A DNA stretch of 64,000 nt, taken from the NCBI GenBank assembly GCA_017163975.1, contig JAFFSR010000394.1, positions 1,800,501-1,864,500 of the forward strand. Reading direction: 5' to 3'. A model generated the notes under the pieces. The model made no database searches and had not been told where the DNA came from. It worked only from the letters and a program-made list of their open reading frames with translations. The stretch comes from Anastatus disparis. Taxonomy: Eukaryota > Arthropoda > Insecta > Hymenoptera > Eupelmidae. A program made the position numbers and the translations under genes. Within the stretch, counting starts at the first letter, position 1, and each line of letters begins with the position of its first letter. This document shows, piece after piece, positions 12,650 to 24,237 of the stretch.

Positions 12650-12950
12650 TGTAAAAAAAAATTTGCTTTAATGTTCTTTTCGATGGGACATATAGGATTT
12701 ATAATAAGTCTAGACTGATGTTATTTTATTTGTAATTATGAAGTTTTGTACTATTGTTTTTAATTAATTGTACACATCAAATTATTTTGCGATTTTCTGG
12801 ATTTCTTTATAAAATTGAATGCTTCTACTAATGATACTACATCTAGCGATTAGATATAATTTTATTTTAACTGAAGTAATTTCTTGAGCTTTTGTATTAT
12901 TTTGTATGGGGTAACTCCCGTTGATAATATAAATAAATAAAATAAAAGAA
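12650..12950 (+). mobile_element. LINE 3' tail, plus orientation
   Basis: This non-coding stretch ends in GGTAACTCCCGTTGATAATA followed by an AAATAAATAAAATAAAA tail, the form of a Jockey/CR1-type LINE 3' end. It directly abuts the 5' side of the minus-strand LINE. The simplest reading is that it belongs to the same plus-strand copy as 9,640-10,440, interrupted by the antisense element, but this is inference. Confidence 0.45.
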
Positions 12951-13190
12951 AGCGAAAAAGATTATAAAAGTTAGACGATTCGTTTTTCATTTCGGTCTCT
13001 TCTTATGCACTGTGATCCGCTATATTGCTAATGAGTTATAGTTATAATTAGTCATAGTTAATTTCCATTGACCATAAGTTGCGAGGACTATTTTGACCAT
13101 TCCACAATTTAGGTCCATCGATGATCCTCGGGAATTCCTCGATGATTTTTTATTTTACATCTATTTCATCTAAATTTTGTCCAGTGGAAG

Positions 13191-13406
13191 TTTTTATTGT
13201 TTTAAACATCTTCGGTGCCCAGTGGTACTTCTAACAACACACTTATTCAGCCCCGAAAGGCTTTCTATAAGCGTTTTCGTGATCTCCGTGTTCTATTTTC
13301 CGGAGAAAAATCAGAAAAAATTATTCCGAAACTTTTCCGGGGAACCGAACCCCGATCCACTAGAGCGCCAGCCAAGAGTCTTAGCCCCTGCGCTACCACC
13401 GCTCCT
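13191..13406 (-). mobile_element. tRNA-derived SINE
   Basis: On the minus strand the head resembles a tRNA: TAGCGCAGGGGCTAAGA as A box and GGGGTTCGGTTCCCC as B box/T arm, some 65 bases from 13,406 down. It is followed by an unrelated body of about 140 bases and an A-rich tail (GTTTAAAACAATAAAAAC near 13,191). A Pol III promoter fused to a tRNA-unrelated body with an A-rich tail is the hallmark of a SINE. Anticodon-arm pairing is poor, so it is not a working tRNA gene. Confidence 0.65.
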
Positions 13407-13734
13407 TTAATTGCTAATAAGTACGCTTGGAATGCTACTTTGCTACCTTGCGGTGGAATGCACCAATTATTTTCAAACAGAATTTCACTAGCAGGCGCGA
13501 AATTCAGAATAAATTAATGATTATATATATATTTTTTTAATATGTTTTTAAACTTAAAATTGCTATAACTTTTGTTCTAATTGGCCAATAAAGTTGGCCG
13601 ATGGCTCATTTGGAAGGTTTTTGGAAACACTGACAATATATTTATAAATTAAACACTTAGCGAATAGTAAAAGGGCGTAGTTATTGAAAGAACACGTGGT
13701 TTTAATGTTCCATAACTGAAAAACAGAATTAAAG
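13407..13734. other. Intergenic, nothing recognised
   Basis: No coding frame or repeat structure is visible between the SINE and the dispersed repeat that starts near 13,735. Confidence 0.4.
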
Positions 13735-14295
13735 GCTATAGCGGGATAAGAGGGTCAAGTCGGCCCCAGCTGGGATCTTAACGGTTTACTGCTTATTTAA
13801 TAAAGTATGTTGAAAAATGCTTCTGTGCGAAATTTTAGCCTCCAAGCTCCAATGGGGGCCCCAAAGATGCCTAAAACGTGTTTTCATTTGAATAATTTTT
13901 ACCATGCGCAGTTTGCGGCCGAAGAATCTAAAAATATGCGAATAGCTTTGTAATTATATTGAGAATTTTTCAGATTTTTTTCAGATTGTTCGCAAATTTT
14001 TTTAGTCCAAAATTCCCATTTTCAATAATTTTTTAAGTTTCTTATCGTTCTTTTAATTATGAAGATAATATTTGGCTAAAACTTAAATAGCTTTTTTGAG
14101 TACTTTTTGCCGTACTTTCCAACGCTGGGGTCGTTAAAATCATTTTCCCACTAAAACATGCTCAAAAATCGAAAAAAAATAGCAAAAAACGGGATTTTAG
14201 CATTTTTTCTATGTTTTTTTTTCATCCTAACCTCAAAAACGCGTTAATATACCAACTCATTAGAGATTTTAATGCCTAGGACTTACGATCAAGTT
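13735..14295 (+). repeat. Dispersed ~560-bp repeat, copy 1
   Basis: This stretch matches 37,375-37,940 in reverse complement along its whole length. Shared words include TTTCTTATCGTTCTTTTAA, TTGCCGTACTTTCCAACGCT, CCCACTAAAACATGCTCAAA and GCGCAGTTTGCGGCC. The copies differ by scattered substitutions and small indels. I see no protein-coding frame common to both, so this is a non-coding mobile element or part of one. Its class is unknown. Confidence 0.85.
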
Positions 14296-14700
14296 TAAGA
14301 GGGAGCCTCATACCGGCATAGAGTTTCACCTTATCTACATTTGAATTATGCATTTTAATAAAAATTCAACTATTTATAACTAAAATTCATAGCAGAGGCA
14401 CATTATTAACACTCTAAAGAATTTATTGTAATGTTAAAAGACAGTATACGAGTGAAAATGAAGACAAAAACTGCATAATACGATTATATATAACTACATT
14501 GCATGACTAATCGCATTAGGCAGTTTTCGTCTTTATTACATTTACATTGTCTTTTAACGTTGCAATAAATTCTTTGAACTGTTAAAATTATGCCTCTGCT
14601 ATAAATTTTAGTCATAAATAGTTAAATTTTAATTAAAATGCATAATTCTAATGTAGATAATGTAGAACTCTATATCAGTATGAGAATTCCCCTTAATTAC
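14294..14700. repeat. Foldback element with ~190-bp arms
   Basis: The left half (14,294-14,455) is repeated in reverse complement at 14,545-14,700. Paired blocks include CATAGCAGAGGCA against TGCCTCTGCTAT, and ATTATGCATTTTAAT against ATTAAAATGCATAAT. The arms meet around a loop of roughly 80-90 bases. No coding frame is present. It directly abuts the dispersed repeat on its left. Confidence 0.82.
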
Positions 14701-14952
14701 ATCTGCACATAATTACGACCCCTGAAGGGAGGACTGTATGAACGGCATCATAGCTCGTACAAATCGACTGCGTACTCCCATAAGTAGTATATAAACAGGT
14801 ATAGCGAGACGTAAATAATGACGTCATCTGCTATACCTATCTATGTTCACATAAACAACCAATTAAGATACGATAATGCCTTGCTTATTTAAACAAACAA
14901 TCAAGATAAGATAATTACTTATTCAAATGAACATTTGAGGTAACTTTGTATT

Positions 14953-14953
14953 T

Positions 14954-14985
<32 letters not shown>

Positions 14986-15008
14986 GCACGCACGCACGCA
15001 CACACACA
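14953..15008. repeat. CA/CG dinucleotide microsatellite
   Basis: An ACAC run passes into CGCG and then CACG repeats before returning to ACAC. An alternating purine-pyrimidine tract like this can adopt Z-DNA. Confidence 0.95.
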
Positions 15009-15183
15009 ATACATACACTCAAGGTAAAAATAGAAGTTTCTATGTTTTTTATTAGTGGTCCTGAAAAGGACCGATTATGGTAAGGAACATTAATGTTTCA
15101 ATAAATTATATTTATTATTTACATAAATAAACATTCAATTTATTGGTTCGTTAATATAAACAAACCAATATAATAATAATTGA

Positions 15184-15186
<3 letters not shown>

Positions 15187-15262
<76 letters not shown>
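15187..15262. repeat. TA microsatellite
   Basis: About 38 TA repeats with one interruption near the end. Confidence 0.97.
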
Positions 15263-16744
15263 GAGTGTAGAAGAATACAAAAAAAATGTGACTTACTTTA
15301 TATATCCCGTGTTGAATAGCTGGTGATAACACACGTTAAATACAGTAAAAAATACACTCATACACTTACACTATTATATTATACTGACACTATTTTGATC
15401 TTCTGAAAGTATTTTTATTAAAATAGTTTTATTTTATTTTATAATTTTTAGTTCACTATGTCTATCTCCTCATGGTCTTCTATGGGTGGAGACGCTGGTG
15501 ATTCCATAAGCTCGATGCATGGACATGATGAATGTCTGCATTGTGACGTTAATCTTTATTATTTATAAGAATAATAAATACTTAACGTACTTTTAGTGTT
15601 GTATGACGTTAATATAGGGATCTCGCGCGTATATTTAACGTACTTTAAATTTCAATATACCAAGCCTAACGCGTGCCTATCCGCTACGCGTGCAAGCTTG
15701 TTGTAATGTCTTTTTTTTTATTTGTTAAGTTTAATGTGAGTTAGATTTCACTAGACCGTACACTGGCAAGACATCATGCTCACCAGATTCGGGTCCTTAC
15801 GTTCCATCTAACTCGATTTATATGATTATAGGAAAATCAGGATTTAGGTGTACAAGGAAATCATTATTTTCGCCTCTCGCATCGATGACTCTCGCGTGAA
15901 TTTACAACGCGTATGTTTTCGTGCACTTGAATATACGTGCGTGAACCAAGCCAAGCGCTTTGCGAACAGCACGTAAATTCAAGGCTTCTGTATTTAGCCT
16001 CTTTGGCTATACACTTTATATTACAATGCAGTGAAGGAATAATATCACACTTCACTCACTAAATTTATTTTTAATCACTAAGATTATTTAAGTAAAATTT
16101 CGAACTTTACTCGCGTTTATTATATACAAGTCTTATTCAAGTTCACACGGGTACAGAGCACGTAATTTGTACTCTTTCGCCGTCCTTTGAACTTGAATAA
16201 GAAACAATATTATATTTAGACAGGTATTTAGTTTTAATGAGAACTTTATTAGAAGAGAGCCGACACGAGAGTGTCTTTTCTCTTCTCCTCAATCATACAA
16301 GAAACGTCGGTTTTTCGGCGCTGCCACACCGCTGGTATGATCTCCCATCTATCACCGTCCCACTCCTTGTCAACGCTACAAGAGAGAGGGATTACATTTA
16401 CAATTAAACTCATACATTTGATATACAAAATCGTACATCTATCACTGAGCCCGCATGTATATGTTGCTAACATGGGCGTATACGTGCGCGCTCGTAAAGA
16501 CGCGTACGGTACTCTTAATATCCCCACTCGCTACTGATAGAGACAATGCTCATCTTAATGCGAATTATACTAATGCGGTCTCAGCATGCAACGCAGCGGA
16601 ATCTTTGACAATGTTCACAAATCACCCATTTGTTCCTTTTCGTAGCCATAAAAAATCGTTTATGGCACATAATGCATTTTTCACCTCCACCTAGGAGAGG
16701 TGAAACATCTTCACTGATTAAAATTTCACTTTCAACTAATTCGA
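15263..16744. other. GC-richer island, no gene recognised, with hairpins
   Basis: Base composition is clearly less AT-rich than the surroundings, with CGCG-containing words (15,620-16,000 and 16,300-16,600). Perfect 15-bp inverted words at 16,131-16,145 and 16,188-16,202 (TCTTATTCAAGTTCA and its complement) form a hairpin. A second pair, GAGTTAGAT and ATCTAACTC, lies at about 15,738 and 15,811. A frame of 37 codons (15,458-15,571) follows a good polypyrimidine-AG acceptor, but I cannot link it to another exon. The island could be a decayed LTR-type element or a promoter region; I cannot decide. Confidence 0.35.
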
Positions 16745-16957
16745 TTACCACTTTATCAATTTTAATTTTTTCTGCTTTTTATTAATCTTTTTATATTTCT
16801 TGATTTCTCTTCTTAATACGTTGATCTGATTTAAACACTGTACCGCATTAGCTTGTTCGCGTATTAACATCTCGTTATATTTTATTCTTAGAGCCATCTT
16901 GCTGAATGGCCCTCCGGCTAATAACTGTCTATATTGAGCATCGGTGATTGTTGTCAA
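16745..16957 (-). pseudogene. Lys-rich coiled-coil-like frame, unknown
   Basis: A minus-strand frame of 70 residues opens with Thr/Ile/Asp-rich sequence, then a L-L-A-G-G-P-F-S-K-M-A-L-R segment. It ends in an amphipathic, increasingly Lys-rich tail. The composition looks more protein-like than neighbouring random frames, and an in-frame extension upstream is possible. I recognise no family. It resembles the end of a retroelement structural protein in style only. It may equally be chance. Confidence 0.25.
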
Positions 16958-19900
16958 AAATCTTATAGGTGCAAACAGGATGCTATAAATTCAAAATTAT
17001 GTTTGAATACTTTTATCTCTTTTTTTAGAGTGTAAGTAGATCTCTTTTTTCTTTGGTTGGCATACGGTAGAGAGAGCGAAAAGATATTTTTTCATCAACA
17101 GATTAATTAAAAATATATTATATTTCTTCAAAAAATTTCATCTTCTAAGAAACAATGGTTTAATATAGGTGGTGAATAAAAATATTTTTTATTTAATAAA
17201 GATATTCTTTTCACTTCTTGAATTCGAGAAAGAAGATATCCTTTCCGACAACCAAAACTTTGAATTGAAACACCGACAGGATATTTATAAAAATATTCTT
17301 CATATGATAAAAACATTTGAAAAAAAATTTGATTTCTTAGAAAAATAATACATTATATACCTGGGGGGTTATTCACTAACTTTTTAACGATAACGATTGA
17401 CTTAACGTTTCGACGTCAAAAAGCGTTAAGGGCTCTACTCTTTCAAGTAACCGATAAACACATATGAAAAAATGTTTTAGTTTATTATTAAATCTTTTGC
17501 AACAGACATTTACAACATAAATATTTAAAATTAAAATAATTTCGAATAATTATTACATCAAAATTAACATGATTACGAAAAAAATTGTTTAAGTTTTTGA
17601 AGTATTTATACGCAAATAAATTATAATTTTACTAGTTTTTTGTAGATTTATATTAGATCTTGTATCCTCCACACATTCAGTATCAGGATTTCAAATGGAC
17701 AGTTGATTGGAACATTATGAAAACTCAAGAAATATTTTATAACTTGTTTAATTTTATATGCTTATAATTATATATCCAAAATAATAATTAGAAAAAATAT
17801 CATGATCCATTCATTTTAAATCCCAATACAAAAAAGGAATTTTAACAGTATTTGCCTTAAAACACACAACACATAACATTCATATTAGAAATATATCTGT
17901 GTTCATGTTTCAATTATATATTCTTCTAACTCAACATTATCCAAGCCAACATTTTCATTTTGACAGACGAAATTTTGAAAACCAATATTTTTAAGTTTTG
18001 CAGCAAACTTAACAATTCAATCGAGAAACTGAAGTTGTTGTCATAGAATATAAAATGCAAATTTAGATTAATATATAATTTTATTAAAAAACGTTTTTTA
18101 TTGGTGATAAGATAAGTTTATTTAAAACAATATTTATATTATTTTTTTCTGTTCGTTTTTATTAAAGTACATATAATTCACTTTATAACCTGCAGATCCA
18201 ATTAAATTTTGAATTATACACAATTTATCATTTAATCATGTATGATTACAAATAATATTTATGATCACTAATGTAAATAATAATAAAATAATTTTGAAAA
18301 TTTCATATAGCTACTTATTAGATATTAAAATATATTAAGTAACGTTATTTTTTTATTTATTTTGATAAATTTAAAACTATTTCACTTTAATATTTCCCTT
18401 TCGCCTTACAAAATCAAGCGTAAGACTTCAATAATTTATTTACTACTATTCTAAACAAACGGAAATGAAATTGATTTTACCTTGTAGCAACATAAATAAT
18501 TATTTGCATATCGATAAATTATTTAAAAAGCAAGAGGTGTTTATGCATCGACATAATGTATTGAAAATCTTCATAATAATTTATTGTTACATTAAAATCC
18601 ATTAAAACTGTGGAATATTTGTATTTATTATGAACACCCCGAACATTATGCAGAGTATAAAGTAGTGTGATATTGAAATTACTGTATTTTTCTTCAATAG
18701 ATACGCAGATTAAATTTGGTGATTAACATTATTTATCCACGAATAAAACTTATGAATTGTCCAGCTTTAAAGTAGTGGAAACATATGAAAAAATAATGTC
18801 GTTTGGTAAATTTAATTGATAAACGTATATTAATTGTTTATTTAAACCCCAAGTTACCCAAAAAAGTAATTATTTATTTATAACAACCATTAAACTCAAG
18901 CTCAGTTTTTTTTTTATTTTTATGCTACACTTATATTAGTGATAACATCAGATTTGCAGAAAAAAAGATAAAATTTTTTATTTTATTATCAACTAACCAA
19001 GAATGAACCTGCTTAATTCTTATTCTTTGAATTGCAGTCTTCAATCGAGTCAAAGCAAAGCTATACACAGTAGGGTAAGAAGAAGATCGAGATCGTTATC
19101 ATTCACCAGAGCAAGCCTCAATCGATGGCCATCGAACATCGATCCGCGTAGAGCGACACTACTCTTCTCTTCTCTTCCTTTTCTCTCTCTTTTTCCTACT
19201 TCATTCGACGAAAGAAAAAGTAGAACCACACGGATATATATTGTTCCTCTTACGTCTATACACATAACATCAAATGTTAGGTTCGATTTCGTAGTAGCAT
19301 CAGAAGGAGAGATTTAACTTCTGGTGCATAAAAATTTAATTTGCAAATTTTTTTCTTTGCCTTTCGAGCTTGCGCTTTTTAGAGATACAGAAATACTTTC
19401 ACCAGCTCGGTATTATGAATTATTTTATTCTTTTAATTATCGAAAAAAGCCAGACAAGGAATTTAGTTAAATATTATTTCTTTTTTAATTTCATTAAATT
19501 TCAGGAAACTAATTCTAAAAATATCATTTTTATTAAAGACTCAAAACTATTTTTACTATTTTCTTCTCTTCCTGGAGATAAATTTTTTAATAAACATACA
19601 ATTATTTAACTAAAATTATTTAACTCATTAATTATTATTACTCCATGCATTTATTTTAAACCCCTGTTAAAAAATGATTATTCGACCTTTAAACGCAAAG
19701 TCTCTGCCTTTTTATATATTGTTACATAAGTGGTTTTTCCCTTTTAAAAAAATCATTATTAACTTTTATTTCAAAAGAACTTAAAAATATTAAATTAAAT
19801 ATGACGCTATTCAATGAACTGAAATGGTCAGCGATGCGTAAATTTTCACGCTTATGCGCTTTTATGTCCATATAGAGGAATTTAACAATGAATTCGCATA

Positions 19901-22900
19901 TTATTGTTTGAAATCAAATTATATTCCATGTATTTTGTATTAATTTTTCAATCTTATACCGAAAATAGCTAAAATGATTAAATCAACATATCGACCTTAA
20001 ACATGATATTTTCTGTAAAATAATTAGCCATACAATGCCTCAGAGAAATGATGATAGAAAGTTGAACTGTCATTAAAATAAATATATTTATAGTTAAAAT
20101 TTTATGTGACAACTGAATCCGTCGTGCTATGTAAAATCTTTTTGACACGTTACATGATTATATTTATTTTTCTTTTTTAATTTAGCATTATAACGACACA
20201 TTAAAGAGAAATATATTTTTAGCTGTACTTTAAATATTATTAATAATTTATATAATAACTACCTTTTGCAGCGTTTCTATAAAACAGGTTTCAAATAAAT
20301 AAGCTCTCTTTTACTGCTCGTTCCGCTGTATTATAAATATCTGTATATATAACCTTCGATGTCGAAAAAAATCCTTTCAGGGCCTCTTTAAAAATTCAAA
20401 ACCCCCAATTAACTGTACCGTCTATTCAAAATATCATCATAAATAAATCATTTTATAATCAATTAAAGTCTCTTCTCTATGGCTACCTAGCAAAAACCTA
20501 ATATAAAAGCCAAAATTTTGCTTATTCAAAAAAGAAAAAAAAACAGAAAAAAAGAAGAAGATAAAAATCCAACAAGATATAGAAAATAATATATATAAGA
20601 TTAGTAATATAAGCAGACGCGCGTAGAATAATATAAAAGAGCGTCACCTCATCTACGCTATTCCCCGGCTTCTTATAATATAACGGCAGGGCAGGACACC
20701 CAGTGTATATCTTTTCTCTTTTTTTTTAAACTCCCACCTCCCTATTTTGGTTTGTAAATGAAGGACTTAATTTGCCGAGCTCGCAGGAAGCGCAAGAGGA
20801 AGAAGAGCAATTACAACCGACACGTTCCTTCTTCTTCTTTTTAGACGGACCTTGATACATCACAGATTCTAGTTGCCACCGTAGACCATATCATAGATAT
20901 ATATAGATTAACACATTTCTTCTTTATTCGCTTATTTTTTATTCTTCTCCTTCTTTTCTTTACTCGCTCTTTTTTTACAAACTGCAAATTATTTTTATAT
21001 AAATCCCGCATCGTTTTAAGTATCATCGAATAGCTTTAAGCGTCGATGGAATCTAACTATATAATTTGCCTTGTTTCTTTTTAGCTCGTTTCTTTTCTTT
21101 TGGACACAGTCTGCTTTTATAAATGAATTTATATATATGTGCGGACGAAGAAGAGTTTGTTTTTATCAATGACTTTTTTGGCTGGCGTTGTAACGGTGTT
21201 AAAGTTATTTTCTTTGCTGCAAGAAAAATTTCCAGTATGAATAAAGCTATTTTATTTATAACCGTTTATGTGATTTCAATAATATATATAGAAGTTTATT
21301 TACGTTTTTTCCTTAATAGATTTTACGAAAAAATATTTTTAATTATTTGCGTCATTACAATTTTTGTAATATTAGCATTAAAAAGATAAAATCTAAATTA
21401 TTTGAAAACTTATAATATAAAAATATATAAATTTTAATATTTTTAAAAATAGTAATATTCATCAATACAATATATGATCTGTTTAAGGAAGTTGAAATAA
21501 AAAACTAACATCACTTGACTTTAGCTAAACACCAAATTTGCGATTTTAGAAAAAAGCTTATAACAGAAAAGTAATGCTAGAACAATTGTATAATATATAA
21601 AAATTTTACATGCTAGACGGAGAGAAATATATGATTAAAGTAATACTATAGTAATTACTAGTGTATACACTGTGTAAATTTTGATGAGACAAACTTACAG
21701 TAACAAAAGAATTGCTTTATTTAATGTTGCTATTTAGTACAGTAATTTTTTTATACTGCAAGTTTTATCTCTACATAACTATTTAGGTTTAGTAAAATTT
21801 AATCAAATATTTCTGCCCCATATAAATGTATTTCTGTAAAAATAACAACTTGTTACCCTATATTAATATTATAAAGTTTATAAATTTTTTGACATTTAAC
21901 AGCAGCTACAATTTAAAAAAATAAAAATATCTAATTCTGCAGCTCCCATCAACCAGCATTTCCCTTAGGATAATTCTATAATCATCATTCATTTAACATG
22001 TACACATCTTTTTTTTGATAAAGAGAATCTTTTATCACTCATATCTATATTGATAAGAAAAAAATCAACATCTAAATCTAATTCCTAATCAGCCACTCAC
22101 AGCAAATTTACAATTAATTTAACTGTAAAATCAAATCGTCATTTATAAGCGTAAAACTATTCATTATAGTCCAGAATAATGTATATATCTATATATGTAA
22201 TGACAGACATAATATGTAGTCAGTCAGGTGCTGAAGGACCCACACGCTCGCGTTTTATGCTAAAAGAGCGCGAAAAGGCGTCAGCTGTCTTATGTCTTTA
22301 TCAGGTCAGCGATCTTACCTCAGATCTACCGATCAAATCTACGTTGAATCGCTTTTCAGGATCATGTTCCTCTCTCTCATCCTTCTCTCTCTCTCTCTTC
22401 TTCTATCTTTCATATCTGAGCCAACTCTCTAAATGAATGGATAAAGTAAAGGAAAAAAATTCAAGAAAAAGAGGAAACACTTTCGTAGTAAAATTCAGCG
22501 TAGACCCAACTAAATTCAGGAGTAATGTTAAAATCAGAGACAGAAAGAATTTAATAATTGGTTATGAATGAACTCAAATAGCTATGAATATATATGAGTA
22601 GAAGGAAAGGACTCCCAACACTTTAAAAGACAAGTTTTGAAGTACCACTGTCTTAATGTTGAGGTGCAATAAAGGGACAGAAGTAAAAGAAAAATAGTTA
22701 AATTCTAATCTATCGATTTGGGGTATCCAATACTTCCGTTAGGAACTCAATAAAATAATAATAGAGACCTCTTAGGGATCTTGGGCATGGGAATTTTCAT
22801 TATTTGTTGATCTATAGTAAAGTCTTACATTGCATTTTTAAGGTCATTTAGTTATTATTTTTTAAAATAACGCGTATACAGTTTTATATTTTATTAGTGA

Positions 22901-24237
22901 CGAAAGAACTTAATTAATTTTTATTCCCCAGCTCAACAGCTATATAGCCACTTTATTTACTAGGAAAGTAGACCAAATATGGAACATTTTCTTCTGCTTA
23001 AAAGAAAATAAGAGAAGTAAATTATAGTTAACTAAAATTTATGCCACAGGAATGACTAAACTTCAGTGAAACAATTAGCTTTTTATATAAAGTATTTTGA
23101 TGAATTTTTTGAGTAGAGAGCGCACTTGAGTTCATTCTTATAAATTTCTTACTGCACAGTGAAAAGTTTAATTTAACCGCTACATTTATTCATTTCAGAT
23201 TAAAATATTGTATTACTGACTATTTTAGGATAGGGGCTCTGTGATGCTCTTAATATTCATCTAATTAATTAAGCATATAAAAATTGTTTCTTTTGATCCA
23301 TAACCGTTAGTGGATATGTATTTGTTTAATGTAAATAAATTAAAACTAATTGCTGTTAAAGATGGATTTCCTTACAATTAATAGACTTTATTTTAAGATT
23401 ATTCAATCACTCATATTATGAATAATATATTTAATTGTTACAAGCAAATTATGTTATTTATTAATATTTGCTTGAGGAATAAAGTGGCATCTTTATCCCC
23501 TAGAGTTGTATACCATGAAAAATGTCTTATCTCCTCAGCCGTTTTCCAATTTAATAAAGTAGCCATCACTGTTTAATCGAAATAAAATTTATTTAGTAAT
23601 TACAAATAAAGTCAAACAGAATAAATTTTCTCCAGAAGCATATAGCAAAAATACATAAAAAAAAGAAAAAGGCAAATGGAACTATTCAATCAATGGCATC
23701 GCTGTCTGACCTTCGTGTAAAATTTGAAAAAAGTTCTACTGTTTCCGGTTAGACTCTCTTTTATTAAATTAACTAAGTGGTTACAGTTAAAATGGGCGTA
23801 AAGCGCCCCAACGCCAATATGTGTGCAACACAAGAACAAAGTTTCTCCTTTGCAGCTGTGATAATTTAATTATACTTGAAATAATGCTTGTTTGAAATAA
23901 TTATAAAAATTTGACATGTAAAAAATTTTACAATAATTGTACTTGTTAAATTTTGTAGGCTACACAAAACGTTGGAAAATGTTTTTGCAATTTAAATAAT
24001 TACCATTCAGTTATATTATAGTAATAAGGAAGAAAGATAAAATCAAAGTATTTATAAACCATATCAACTTAATAAGCGACTTGTTTCATTTTTCACTGGT
24101 GTAGTCTTAGATCAAACACAATAATATCTCTAATAAAGGTATTTAGTAAGAATTCATCATTAATCAAATTTAATATTAATACTAGTAAAAGTAATATCAT
24201 TATCATTGAAAACAATTCAAATTATTAATCATATAAA
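16958..24237. other. Gene-poor AT-rich region with two or three GAGA-rich islands
   Basis: I see no coding exon or repeat family in this 7.3-kb stretch. GC-richer islands lie at about 19,020-19,310 (with a TCTCTTCTCTTCC tract), 20,640-20,860 and 22,200-22,440 (with CTCTCTCTC runs). They break up otherwise poly-A/T-rich DNA and could be cis-regulatory or promoter sequences. The open frames within them lack recognisable domains and are low in complexity. Confidence 0.45.

Noticed and set aside
13340..13406. Functional tRNA gene
   Set aside because: A and B boxes are present but the acceptor and anticodon stems do not pair and an A-tailed body follows, so it is a SINE head.
13177..13517. Two overlapping plus-strand frames of 77 and 100 codons
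   Set aside because: They read across a tRNA-derived SINE in antisense; the openness comes from its GC-richer body.
19003..19317. 104-codon plus-strand frame, Arg/Ser-rich
   Set aside because: Sits in a GAGA/CTCT-rich island; the opposite strand is also open, there is no domain, and it more likely reflects regulatory or untranslated sequence.
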